A stretch of DNA of 50,025 bases from Microgenomates group bacterium RBG_16_45_19 (GCA_001803415.1 MHDC01000015.1:1-50025), one strand, 5' to 3'; counted from the stretch's first letter, positions 36,161-44,955 are shown. Numbers and translations: made by a program. The notes: a model not told the origin generated them from the sequence alone.

Positions 36161-36284
36161 TTCGGTTCGTTATCTGAAAGCGTTTCTTGGTGTATCCGCG
36201 CGCACGCGCACAAAGATGTACGCAGGGAATGCTTATTAAACCTTAAATATCAGGGTTTAGAAAGAAAGTCTTGGGTAAAGTAGA

Positions 36285-37160
36285 TTGGCGGCTCAACTCC
36301 CACCATTCAGATATTTTGAGCCGAGAACTTTGAGAAAAGCGGTTTCACTTTTAGCTCAACACGAAGAAAAAGCTAGAGTACTCGCAGGCGGTACTGATCT
36401 GCTAGCTTTAATGAAAAGGGGCCGGATTACACCAGAGTGCGTGTTAAACATTTCTAAGATTAGAGATCTGAGTCATATCGGTCACGGTGAAGACGGAAGC
36501 CTGCGAATCGGCGCCTTGACAACGATCCGTGCCATCGAGGATTTTACCCCTATTCGAGAGAATTTTGCGTTACTTTACGAAGCAGCCCACGCTTTAGGAT
36601 CAATTCAGATACGTAACATAGCTACGATCGGCGGCAACATTTGTCGAGCTTCTCCTTCAGCAGAAATGGCTCCACCATTGCTCGCTCTGGATGCCAACGC
36701 GATAATTATCAGTCAAGAAGGTATGCGTAAAGTTCCCCTAAACAAATTCTTCGCTGGCCCTGGCATCACTGTCCTCAGAGCTAATGAGCTTTTAACAGAA
36801 ATCCAGGTGCCAAATCTTCTTCCTCGTACAGGTACAGCATTTCTGAAGATATCAAGAACCTGTATGGATTTAGCCAAGGTCAATATTGCTGTAGTGCTCA
36901 GGGCTACAACTCGGGTTTGTGATGATGTCAAGATAGCGGTTGGAGCTGTTGCTCCTGTCCCAAAAAGGGCAAGGAAAGCAGAAGAATTACTTAGAGGCAA
37001 ACAATTGGCTGAAAAGACTATCGAAGAAGCATCTCAAGTGGTCGCGGAAGAAGTGGAGCCTATAACCGATGTACGTTCAACTGCTGAATATAGAAGGGAA
37101 GTGAGCAAGATTCTGGTGAAGCGTGCGATAAGTATAGCATTCAGGAGGGCTGAGGATTGA
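36285..37160 (+). CDS. Xanthine dehydrogenase-family FAD subunit (CoxM-like)
   Basis: 291 aa from TTG 36285. PPFRYFEPRTLRKAVSLL starts the FAD domain. The FAD-binding AGGTDLLALMKRG and IRNIATIGGNICRASPSAE match the A-G-G-T-D-L and T-I-G-G-N motifs, and the C-terminal CO-dehydrogenase flavoprotein domain has RSTAEYRREVSKILVKRA. It passes electrons from the Fe-S domains to an acceptor. Its stop overlaps the start of the next gene (TTGA). Confidence 0.92.
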   Translation: MAAQLPPFRYFEPRTLRKAVSLLAQHEEKARVLAGGTDLLALMKRGRITPECVLNISKIRDLSHIGHGEDGSLRIGALTTIRAIEDFTPIRENFALLYEAAHALGSIQIRNIATIGGNICRASPSAEMAPPLLALDANAIIISQEGMRKVPLNKFFAGPGITVLRANELLTEIQVPNLLPRTGTAFLKISRTCMDLAKVNIAVVLRATTRVCDDVKIAVGAVAPVPKRARKAEELLRGKQLAEKTIEEASQVVAEEVEPITDVRSTAEYRREVSKILVKRAISIAFRRAED

Positions 37161-40012
37161 ATAATAAGAGACAAATAAGACTTATTGTCAACGGAGAACC
37201 CTATAAAGTAAGTGTTGAACCTAACAAGACCCTTCTGGAATTGTTGAGAGACTATCTGGGATTAACAGGAACGAAACATTCATGCGGACTTGGTGAATGT
37301 GGTGCTTGCACTGTCCTTGTTGACGGAAAGCCCGTTCCCTCATGTCTAACGCTAAGTATCGCGATGGACGGAAAGAGTATCCAGACCATAGAAGGAGTTG
37401 CTAGTAAAGGGGTTCTCCACCCTATTCAGAAGGCATTTGTGGATCATGGTGCTCTTCAATGTGGATACTGTACTCCGGGATTGATATTAACTACCAAGGC
37501 ATTGCTGAGTGAAAACTCCAGACCAACCGAAGAGGATATTTCTGAGTATCTTAAAGGTAATTTATGTCGATGCACTGGTTATACTCAAATAATAGAAGCT
37601 GTCATAGATGCGGCCGTTAGATTGGAAAAAAGTGGCGGTGGGCACGTTACCGAGCAAGGTGGTGATTTTCACTCTGAGTTTAAGGATGAATGCGCAATAG
37701 TTGGAAGGAAAATGCCCGCAAGTGATTCCCTTGAGAAAGTCACAGGTTCAACGAAATACACGTCTGATCTGAAGCTACATAAGATGCTATACGCAAAAGT
37801 AAAAAGGAGCCCCTACGCGCACGCCAAGATAAAAAGTATCGATGTAAGTGAAGCCAAATCGAGGGATGGGGTGAAAGCAGTGATAACATATGAAGATTTG
37901 CCGGACATCAGATATGGCTATAACCTTTTGGATGAGTATTTTCTGGCACGCTCAAGAGTCAGGTATGTTGGTGAACCTGTAGCAGTAGTAGCTGCCGAGA
38001 GCATGGAGGTTGCTGAGAGGGCCGTTGATGCCATTAAGGTCGAGTATGAGGAACTTCCGGCGGTTTTCGACCCTGAAGAGAGTATGAAGCCAGATCCTTC
38101 AACAATAATACATGAAGATCTCTCAAGGTATGAACGGCTAATTCCCATGACGAAGCTAGACGTGTCGAGACCAAATGTGCTTGATTATACGAAAATTCAA
38201 AAAGGAGACGTCGGAAAAGGCTTCGAAGAGGCGGATTTCGTAATAGAGAACAAGTTCATAACTCCCATGCAACAGCATTGCGCAATGGAAACGCACAATG
38301 CAATCGCCGAAGTTGGATCCGACGGAACTATCACGATCTGGAGAGATACTCAAAAGCCCTACGTGCTCCGTGATTGGATCTGCAAGATTTTCGGAGTCCC
38401 TCCTTCAAAAGTGAGGATAATTGTTCCGGAAGTGGGCGGAGGTTTTGGAGGGAAAACTGAACCGAAGATGGAACCACTTTGTGTTGCTTTGGCTCTGAAA
38501 ACTAAGAGACCTGTGCGCATCACGTTTACAAGAGAGGAGATTTTCTCCTGCACATCCAACAGACATCCTTGTGTTGTGTACATCAAGGATGGAGTCAAAA
38601 AGAACGGAAAGTTGATTGCCCGCGAAATGAAGCTTGTATGGAATGCGGGGGCATATTGTGAATTGAGCGATTACGTAGCAAAGGCCGGAGCTATCAGTGC
38701 CGCTGCAACATACAACGTCCCAAACTTCAAGCTCGATAACTACGTCGTCTATACCAATACGCCAGTAAGCGGAGCCTTCCGAGGCTTTGGGTCTCCTCAG
38801 GTGCAATTTGCGGTAGAACAGCAGATGGATATAATAGCAGAGAAACTGAGTATCAATCCTGTGGAACTTCGAATAATGAACTGCCTAGACGAGGGCGACG
38901 AAAACGCTCTTGGAGAAAAAATGCATAGCGTTGGAAGCAAGAAATGTATTCAGAAGGTGGCTGAAAGATTAAGATGTGGCGAAATAGAAGAAAAAAGACA
39001 TGGTTCTTTGAGAAGGGGTAGAGGCATTGCCCTTGGCAACAAGTACACAATCGCCGCCCCATCATGTGCCATAGTGGAAGTGCACCCTGCAATAGGAGCC
39101 GAGGATATCACAGTTGAAGTCAGGGTGAGTACGATCAACCTTGGGCAAGGCACCCACACCGTGTTCGCGCAAATAGCTGCTGAAGAATTCAAAATGCCTG
39201 TCGATAAAGTGAAGGTGGTAGGTGTGAACACAGCATTAACTCCGTATGACGCTTGTGGAACTGTATCCAGTAGGAGCACTTTCACAGTAGGAAACGCCGT
39301 TAAGCGCGCGTGCCAAGATGCGAAGAATCAAATATTGAAACTTGCCGTATCGAAAGGGTTGGCGGCAAGTGCCGAAAACTTAGAAATCAAAAGTGGAATG
39401 GTATACACAAAAGGCGTCAACCTTCAATCAATACCAATCAAGGACTTGTTCGCCTTCTGGGGCCTAGAAAGGTTTGTAGAGGATGCAGGAGTTATAATTG
39501 GAAAGGGCTTCTTCAATCCACCCACCGCATCTGCCTACTATCCGTCCGCCTGTTATACCCACTTCGCCAATGGTGCGGAGGTAGAGGTCGACCTTGAAAC
39601 TGGTGAAATCAAGGTGATAAAACTGGTTACCGCTATCGAATTGGGAAAGGCTATCAATCCACTGCTGACTGAAGGCCAAATCTACGGGGGATTGGGAATG
39701 GGCATGAGCACGACGCTCTTTGAAAATATATTCCTAGATCACGGAAAGGTGATTAATAGCGATTTTACGGACTATAAGGTCGCCCGCACAGCTGATGTCC
39801 CACTGCACAACATGACAGAGGCTATAATATTAGAGAATGCACCTCACAGAGATGGACCCTTTGGAGCAAAGGGAATAGGAGAAGCGGTGACTGTAGGCGT
39901 TGCTCCTGCCATAGCAAACGCCATATATGATGCAGTAGGAGTAAGGATAAGGGAGATACCTATAACACCAGAGAAGATATTTGAAGCTCTGCAACAGAAC
40001 AAATCTCACTAG
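37157..40012 (+). CDS. Molybdenum hydroxylase, fused [2Fe-2S] and Mo-binding subunit
   Basis: 951 aa, TTG start overlapping the FAD gene. Residues 1 to about 160 hold two [2Fe-2S] clusters: HSCGLGECGACTVLVDG and QCGYCTPG with CRCTGY. The Mo-cofactor part begins near 185 (SLEKVTGSTKYTSDL). It shows GGGFGGKTEP, GAYCELSDY, SGAFRGFGSPQVQFA and the end GAKGIGEAVTVGVAPAI, which holds the catalytic Glu. This fused order is like aldehyde oxidoreductase (Mop) and some xanthine or nicotinate dehydrogenase relatives. It hydroxylates a purine, pyrimidine, pyridine or aldehyde carbon. Which one is not visible. The adjacent MoaD, and mocA/xdhC far upstream, fit cofactor supply. Confidence 0.92.
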   Translation: MNNKRQIRLIVNGEPYKVSVEPNKTLLELLRDYLGLTGTKHSCGLGECGACTVLVDGKPVPSCLTLSIAMDGKSIQTIEGVASKGVLHPIQKAFVDHGALQCGYCTPGLILTTKALLSENSRPTEEDISEYLKGNLCRCTGYTQIIEAVIDAAVRLEKSGGGHVTEQGGDFHSEFKDECAIVGRKMPASDSLEKVTGSTKYTSDLKLHKMLYAKVKRSPYAHAKIKSIDVSEAKSRDGVKAVITYEDLPDIRYGYNLLDEYFLARSRVRYVGEPVAVVAAESMEVAERAVDAIKVEYEELPAVFDPEESMKPDPSTIIHEDLSRYERLIPMTKLDVSRPNVLDYTKIQKGDVGKGFEEADFVIENKFITPMQQHCAMETHNAIAEVGSDGTITIWRDTQKPYVLRDWICKIFGVPPSKVRIIVPEVGGGFGGKTEPKMEPLCVALALKTKRPVRITFTREEIFSCTSNRHPCVVYIKDGVKKNGKLIAREMKLVWNAGAYCELSDYVAKAGAISAAATYNVPNFKLDNYVVYTNTPVSGAFRGFGSPQVQFAVEQQMDIIAEKLSINPVELRIMNCLDEGDENALGEKMHSVGSKKCIQKVAERLRCGEIEEKRHGSLRRGRGIALGNKYTIAAPSCAIVEVHPAIGAEDITVEVRVSTINLGQGTHTVFAQIAAEEFKMPVDKVKVVGVNTALTPYDACGTVSSRSTFTVGNAVKRACQDAKNQILKLAVSKGLAASAENLEIKSGMVYTKGVNLQSIPIKDLFAFWGLERFVEDAGVIIGKGFFNPPTASAYYPSACYTHFANGAEVEVDLETGEIKVIKLVTAIELGKAINPLLTEGQIYGGLGMGMSTTLFENIFLDHGKVINSDFTDYKVARTADVPLHNMTEAIILENAPHRDGPFGAKGIGEAVTVGVAPAIANAIYDAVGVRIREIPITPEKIFEALQQNKSH

Positions 40013-40079
40013 CACAGCGCGCGTCAAGTTGACATGAAAATAGAAACATTGCTACTCTGGAAATCCAACCATTTACACC

Positions 40080-40361
40080 CTAGCCTCCGGTAATAGGCTG
40101 GAAAACGGTTAAGATGTCACTATCTTTTAATTTGGTCCCGAGTTCCCAGAGCGAAGATATATTTCTGTTATTCAGGAGAATCATGTATCGAAAAGGAAAA
40201 TCAACATTTCCAGCTCGGATAACAATATCATCCAAAAACTCTCCTTCAACTTTTACCGATTTCAAAAGGCCCAACAGATCTGTCTGCTTTGTTTTGACCA
40301 CCATCCTCTTCCATCTCATATTGCCTCCTGCGCCGAGTATCTTTATCAAGACTCTGGTCAT
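40080..40361 (-). CDS. MoaD/ThiS-family ubiquitin-like sulfur carrier
   Basis: 93 aa. It ends DSDILTVFQPITGG, with the Gly-Gly tail that is thiocarboxylated in MoaD and ThiS. The start MTRVLIKILGAGG and the central VILLNNRNISSLWELGTKL region are ubiquitin-like in pattern. It probably gives sulfur to molybdopterin, or to tungstopterin for the AOR. It lies 63 bases after the nitrilase-family gene on the same strand and ends facing the Mo hydroxylase. Confidence 0.75.
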   Translation of the reverse strand: MTRVLIKILGAGGNMRWKRMVVKTKQTDLLGLLKSVKVEGEFLDDIVIRAGNVDFPFRYMILLNNRNISSLWELGTKLKDSDILTVFQPITGG

Positions 40362-40424
40362 TCAACTTCAATGAGTACTGTACATTGATACAGAAAAGCT
40401 TTCTGCAGTAAGCCCTAGCGCGTG

Positions 40425-41339
40425 TTAAGGTGGATCATTTCTCTCGCTTGTACGCACGGTTTTCGCTGCACGGTTTGAGAAGCCAACCAAAGAACCATAT
40501 ATATCTGGTCGGCGATCCCTCAGCATGGGCATAATCATTCTGGCCCTTCTTACCTCTTCAAGATCAAGCGTGGTTGATACAATGACATCTCCTTTCTCCT
40601 TCGCTTTTTTCAGTACCTTTCCTCGTGGGCTGACTATTAGGCTCCCACCGAAATATTCCACCGATCCCTCATTTCCCACTCTGTTCGCCAGAACTGCAAA
40701 GACTCCGTTCTGGAAGGCCATTGCCTTAGGCACCAATTCCCATACCGGTTGAAGAGTGTCAGGAGCTGAAGCAGCAACAAATATGACCTCTGCTCCTCTC
40801 AACGCTAGAATTCTCCAACACTCTGGAAACTGCCGATCATAGCACATTAGGATCCCAAAGTCACCAAATTCCGTTTTGAAAACAGGAAACGGGGATCCCG
40901 GCTTGAAGTAGAATCTCTCATTGGTTGTAAACCCAGTTTTATCATCCGGTGAACCGAACTTTCCCCCTGGTATATGTGTCTTCCGATATTTTCCTATTAC
41001 GTTCCCCAACGGGTCGATTACTGCGGCAGTATTATAGTAGGTCTTTGCTGTTACCTTTTCGAATATAGGTGCAATGATGTAAACTCCATGTTCCCTGGCT
41101 TTCTTGGCCATCCTTTTGATTGTAGGGCCTGGAATGGGTTCCGCATAAGAGAAGACGTTGAAATCTCTCCTGAGAAAACATGCAAACTCGGTGAAAAAGG
41201 ATTCCTGTAGAAGGATAATCTTGCTTCCATCCTCCGCAGCTTCGTCGATCATCCTCAAAGCCTTAAGAACATTGGCTTCTTTGTTATTGATTTTGCAGAT
41301 CGTCTGAATTGCGGCAACCTTAACCTTCCGGTTTCCCAT
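40425..41339 (-). CDS. Carbon-nitrogen hydrolase (nitrilase superfamily), ureidopropionase-like
   Basis: 304 aa. Catalytic triad Glu in LLQESFFTEF, Lys in YRKTHIPGG and Cys in FGILMCYDRQFPE. The full KTHIPGGKFGSPDD and FKPGSPFPVFKTEFG layout is that of N-carbamoyl beta-alanine or N-carbamoylputrescine amidohydrolases. With the dihydropyrimidinase, it could release beta-alanine, carbon dioxide and ammonia from carbamoyl-beta-alanine. AATATTTAAT near 41413-41422 may be its promoter, and the MoaD gene follows. Substrate is inferred from family and neighbours. Confidence 0.9.
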   Translation of the reverse strand: MGNRKVKVAAIQTICKINNKEANVLKALRMIDEAAEDGSKIILLQESFFTEFACFLRRDFNVFSYAEPIPGPTIKRMAKKAREHGVYIIAPIFEKVTAKTYYNTAAVIDPLGNVIGKYRKTHIPGGKFGSPDDKTGFTTNERFYFKPGSPFPVFKTEFGDFGILMCYDRQFPECWRILALRGAEVIFVAASAPDTLQPVWELVPKAMAFQNGVFAVLANRVGNEGSVEYFGGSLIVSPRGKVLKKAKEKGDVIVSTTLDLEEVRRARMIMPMLRDRRPDIYGSLVGFSNRAAKTVRTSERNDPP

Positions 41340-41552
41340 TCAATCCGCATCTCCTTTTTTTGCACAAACCTCAAGTTCTGCACGTATGCTGGTAGAAAAC
41401 ACTTTCCACTCAATTAAATATTGTCATATGGATCGGTTGACACATAATAATCACTGGGTCGCTGACACTTTGGTTGTCGATCGACTATATCGGTCCATGA
41501 ACAAGAAAAGTACTTAAACATCAGGCGTAACTTCAAAAGACAGGTGAATAGA

Positions 41553-42806
41553 TTGGGAAAAACGCTATCGGAAAAAATATTGAGTGCTCGGAATAAGATT
41601 GAGGCATATTCAGATGACATGATAGTAACGAAGATCGACTATGTGGCGGCGCATGATGGAAGTGGACCTTTGGCTATTAGATTGTTGAAAGAGATGGATT
41701 TCACAAGAGTATGGAGTCCTAGAAAGACACTATTTTTCTTAGATCATGCTGCACCCGCCTCTCGAAAAGAGTTGGCCAATGAGCACAAACTAATCAGAGA
41801 ATTCTGTCGGACGAGCGGAGCACAATTTTCAGATGTTGGGGAAGGTATAATACATCAAGAATTGGTTGAAAAGTATGTTTCCCCTGGAAACGTTATTATT
41901 GGCGGGGATTCTCATACCTGTACTTCCGGTGCATTGGGAGCTTTTGCGACGGGAGTGGGTTCAACTGACGTTTCAATTGCCATAGTTTTAGGGAAGACAT
42001 GGCTCAGAGTTCCTGAGACATATAAAATAGTCATAAATGGAAAATTTGATGATGGCGTGTATCCCAAGGACATGATATTGCACATCATAGGCAAACTAGG
42101 GGCAGACGGAGCTATATACAAGTCTTTAGAGTTCACTGGTGAAAACGTGAAAACTATGACGATGGATTCCAGATTCACCCTTACGAATATGGCTGTGGAG
42201 ACCGGGGCAAAAGCGGGATTGATAGAGAGTGATGAAATTACTGAACATTACTTGAGAAGCATGGGTAGGGGGAAATTTTGCAACGACATTAAAGCGGATG
42301 TTGATGCTCAATATGCGCAAACATTTGAGTTCGACGCATCGAATTTGCCGCCTATTGTGTCGTTGCCTCATTCTGTCGACAACACGAAAACTATTGAAGA
42401 AGCAGAGGGAATAGAGGTGGATCAAGTTTTTGTTGGAACATGCACAAATGGAAGGATAGAAGATCTTCGAATCGTGGCAAGAATACTTAAGAATAGAAAA
42501 GTGCATCCGAAGGTGAGACTTATTGTAATTCCGGCTTCTAGAAGGATATATCTTGAAGCACTTAAAGAGGGCATAATTGAAACTATCGTTGACTCAAGAG
42601 GTGTGGTCTTGTCGCCGGGGTGCGGACCTTGTGCTGGTGTCCATCAAGGCATTTTAGGTGAAGGGGAAGTCTGTGTCTCAACACAGAATAGAAATTTCAA
42701 AGGCCGAATGGGTAATCCCGATGCGGAAATCTATCTAACAAGCCCGGCTACCGCGGCGGCAACGGCCTTGACAGGAGAGTTAAGTGACCCCAGAGATGTG
42801 ATTTGA
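41553..42806 (+). CDS. Aconitase-family hydratase, large subunit (LeuC/DmdA-like)
   Basis: About 417 aa. TTG 41553 begins MGKTLSEKIL, the usual LeuC-type start, with AGGTGA at 41542-41547; GTG 41544 falls inside that site. [4Fe-4S] Cys ligands are in SHTCTSGALGAF (GGDSHTC), SPGCGPCAGVHQG; VGTCTNGRIEDL also matches. Short two-subunit LeuCD-type enzymes include isopropylmalate isomerase, homoaconitase and dimethylmaleate hydratase. No leucine genes are near. The lyase at 28127 is a possible user of its product, so a methylisocitrate or dimethylmalate substrate is plausible. Confidence 0.92.
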   Translation: MGKTLSEKILSARNKIEAYSDDMIVTKIDYVAAHDGSGPLAIRLLKEMDFTRVWSPRKTLFFLDHAAPASRKELANEHKLIREFCRTSGAQFSDVGEGIIHQELVEKYVSPGNVIIGGDSHTCTSGALGAFATGVGSTDVSIAIVLGKTWLRVPETYKIVINGKFDDGVYPKDMILHIIGKLGADGAIYKSLEFTGENVKTMTMDSRFTLTNMAVETGAKAGLIESDEITEHYLRSMGRGKFCNDIKADVDAQYAQTFEFDASNLPPIVSLPHSVDNTKTIEEAEGIEVDQVFVGTCTNGRIEDLRIVARILKNRKVHPKVRLIVIPASRRIYLEALKEGIIETIVDSRGVVLSPGCGPCAGVHQGILGEGEVCVSTQNRNFKGRMGNPDAEIYLTSPATAAATALTGELSDPRDVI

Positions 42807-43307
42807 TTGAAAATGCATGGCAGAGTTTGGAAATTTGGTGACGGCATAAGTACCGATGACATAATTCCTGGAAGGTATTTTCATTTGAGAGGAAAATTGC
42901 CTGAATTGGCAAAGCATGTACTTGAGGACGTAAATCCAGATTTTTCAGTGAAAGTCGAAAAAGGGGATTTTGTAGTTGCTGGCAGCAATTTTGGTCAAGG
43001 TTCTAGCAGAGAGCACGCGGCCACCACAATCAGGCTGATGGGTGTAAGTGCAGTATTGGCGAAAAGTTTTGCGCGCATATTCTATCGAAATGCAGTAAAT
43101 GTTGGATTACCGGTGATCATGTGTAATACTGATCTCATTGAAAACGGTGATGAATTGGAGATTGATCTAAATGGTGGAATGATAAACAATTTATCTAAGA
43201 AGAAAAAGTTGAAGACAAAAGCTATTCCTAGATTTATGCTTCGCATTCTTGAAGATGGGGGACTGCTAAGACACATCAAAAAATATGGCAAATTTCAGAT
43301 GAAATAA
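42807..43307 (+). CDS. Aconitase-family hydratase, small subunit (LeuD/DmdB-like)
   Basis: 166 aa. It contains FGDGISTDDIIPGRYF, GDFVVAGSNFGQGSSREHAA (the G-S-S-R-E-H-A signature) and AKSFARIFYRNAVNVGLPV. It starts at TTG 42807, one base after the large-subunit stop, or at ATG 42813. The substrate loop reads GRYFHLRGKLPEL rather than the Y-L-R-T type of isopropylmalate isomerases, suggesting a different acid. Confidence 0.92.
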   Translation: MKMHGRVWKFGDGISTDDIIPGRYFHLRGKLPELAKHVLEDVNPDFSVKVEKGDFVVAGSNFGQGSSREHAATTIRLMGVSAVLAKSFARIFYRNAVNVGLPVIMCNTDLIENGDELEIDLNGGMINNLSKKKKLKTKAIPRFMLRILEDGGLLRHIKKYGKFQMK

Positions 43308-43340
43308 GTAACCCCAAAAACATCAACATTCACCATTCAT

Positions 43341-43412
43341 ACAAGGAGGGTTAACCAAGCACCTAGACGAGCCGGACGATTGGACTTTAAATCCTCATGT
43401 TCGTGCACATAC
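43341..43412 (+). other. Weak tRNA-Leu-like remnant
   Basis: In the 190-base convergent spacer, GGAGGGTTAACCAAGC (43345-43360) recalls the 5' end of a tRNA-Leu. GGACTTTAAATCC (43382-43394) resembles an anticodon arm with TAA. No T-arm or acceptor 3' strand follows, so it is not a working tRNA. GCGCGC lies at 43483. Confidence 0.25.
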
Positions 43413-43499
43413 TGGCTGAAGCTTCTCAGAATTTTTTAGTCGTTCTTTCTTTATTATGTGCTTTGGCAATAAAATGGTTTCCGCGCGCGAATGGTTCAT

Positions 43500-44597
43500 T
43501 CATAACGATCCTTCAGTCGCCAGTTTGATTATCTCCTGCTCTGTCAGCCCGCTTAGTCCCAGTTTTTTAGCGGTGTATCCTTCCTTGAAATAATCAGTTT
43601 GATTGATCGTTGACCAGAGTTGAATGATCGCCTTAATGTTTGGAGTGTGAACTCCGAGCAAATCGCCGAGAGAAGCTATTGGAACCAGACCGTAGGGTAC
43701 GTCTTCAGTCACAAATCTAAAGTGAAAGTCCTTCGGTCCTCTCTCACCTTCGTCCAAGTATGGCTTGCAGTTTTGAATAGCCTCATAGATATTATTCCCT
43801 TTTGCTCCGTACATCAAATATAGCCACTCAGTGGTAGATGTTACTCTTAATCCTAATTCTTTGGCGACGCCAGTTCTTTCATCATCTACAGCCTGTATAG
43901 TCCTACCAACCCCGGGTCCAACCCCATCTTTATAAAAAACATAGTTGCCCATTGTTCGTTCAGTTAGACCTGCATTTAGAAGCGTTATTGCTGGATGGAA
44001 TATTGGATTTAGATTTTCAAGACTAGTTTCAAGCACATTAGTTGCAGCTATAAGCTGAGGATAGACGTTTCCCAAAACTTCAAGGACTTCTTTTGTTTTC
44101 TTGCTTGGAAAGGCGGCTATTGGTAGTTTTCTTTTTAAGCCATCAACAAATACGCTAGTCGGTCCAGTGATCCTACTGGAATAGATCAATATAGAAGTTT
44201 CAGCTAGCACGTTTTTCTTTCCAATTTTCCTTAGCTTATGCCCAAGTCTTAGACTCGCAAAGTTTCCTGTGTTGAATACTATAATCTGTTCATCTTTCAA
44301 GTGTGGGATACTCTTGTCAATCATGAATTCGTGTCCAAATGCGGGGACTGTAATCATTATTATATCGACATCTCCAATAGCCTCTCCCATGTCTGTTGTA
44401 GCCTTCACCTTTGCAAATCCTTCTCCATATACAGCTTCTCCAGTTATCTCGATTCCGCCGCGCTTGCGAATAGCCTCGATGGGTTTGGGCGATCGGTTAA
44501 ACAAGTTTACCTCATAGCCTGCTAACGACAAGTCAGCGGCCATCGCGTATCCACCGTGTCCAGCTCCTAGAACCGCAAACCTTAAACCGTTTTTCAT
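43500..44597 (-). CDS. NAD(P)-dependent opine dehydrogenase family protein
   Basis: 365 aa. It starts with a Rossmann domain, RFAVLGAGHGGYAMAADLSL then LAGYEVNLFNRS, followed by IIMITVPAFGHEFM. The C-terminal octopine/nopaline dehydrogenase domain shows NPIFHPAITLLNAG (the N-x3-H-P motif), DDERTGVAKELG and FRFVTEDVPYGLVPIAS. Such enzymes join or split an amino acid and a 2-keto acid, or reduce related ketones. Start ATG 44597 follows AGAGGAAAA, and a TATA-like ATAAAAC lies near 44620. Its role in the island is not clear. Confidence 0.86.
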   Translation of the reverse strand: MKNGLRFAVLGAGHGGYAMAADLSLAGYEVNLFNRSPKPIEAIRKRGGIEITGEAVYGEGFAKVKATTDMGEAIGDVDIIMITVPAFGHEFMIDKSIPHLKDEQIIVFNTGNFASLRLGHKLRKIGKKNVLAETSILIYSSRITGPTSVFVDGLKRKLPIAAFPSKKTKEVLEVLGNVYPQLIAATNVLETSLENLNPIFHPAITLLNAGLTERTMGNYVFYKDGVGPGVGRTIQAVDDERTGVAKELGLRVTSTTEWLYLMYGAKGNNIYEAIQNCKPYLDEGERGPKDFHFRFVTEDVPYGLVPIASLGDLLGVHTPNIKAIIQLWSTINQTDYFKEGYTAKKLGLSGLTEQEIIKLATEGSL

Positions 44598-44955
44598 TTT
44601 TCCTCTGGCAAGTACTAGTGTTTTATCCCTAAAAGCATTTGTACTCCATGCTTCATATTTGTCTATTTGTGCGATATGGCAGGCGCGCGACTCATACCCA
44701 AATGGGTCAAGTCCAATCGCCCTACCAGGCTAGGGCAACCCCGCAAAGGTAACCCTACTTCAATATCCTGAGTTCTTAGCGCGCCGCGCTCTTTCTGGAA
44801 GTACTGATGCTAATTGCTAGAACATACTATCCAAAAAACTGGAAGCATGCTTTGTTTGTATTAAATCTCGCGCATGATATTGCAGAATAGCTTTTAAGCT
44901 TCGAATAGCAATGCTAGCCAGAGTTGAATAGTAGATGAATTGGAGGTAAAAGGTA
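44598..44955. other. Divergent spacer with GC tracts and a tRNA-like hairpin
   Basis: It contains GCGCGC at 44683 and 44779, ACCCAAATGGGT (44697-44708), a perfect hairpin GCCCTA/TAGGGC (44719-44736) and, before the DHDPS-like gene, GGAGG at 44942-44946. No protein gene. Confidence 0.45.
44707..44744 (-). other. tRNA-like 5' half, truncated
   Basis: On the minus strand GCGGGGTTGCCCTAGCCTGG then TAGGGCGATTGGACTTGA looks like an acceptor strand, a D arm with the usual AGCCTGGT loop, and an anticodon arm up to TGA (Ser). The D stem has an extra base. The sequence then departs into CCCATTTGGG and a GCGCGC tract, with no 3' half. It is a likely remnant of integration or deletion at a tRNA gene. 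Confidence 0.3.

Noticed and set aside
35062-36213. Longer start for the binding protein at 36213
   Set aside because: The extra N-terminal 34 residues precede a clear signal segment and lie over the promoter and GC tract.
41553-43307. Leucine biosynthesis leuCD
   Set aside because: No leuA or leuB nearby, the loop in the small subunit differs, and the context is catabolic.
44641-44744. A true split tRNA 5' half, as in Nanoarchaeum
   Set aside because: The D stem has an extra base, position 37 is not a purine, no promoter is placed properly and no matching 3' half is seen in the window.
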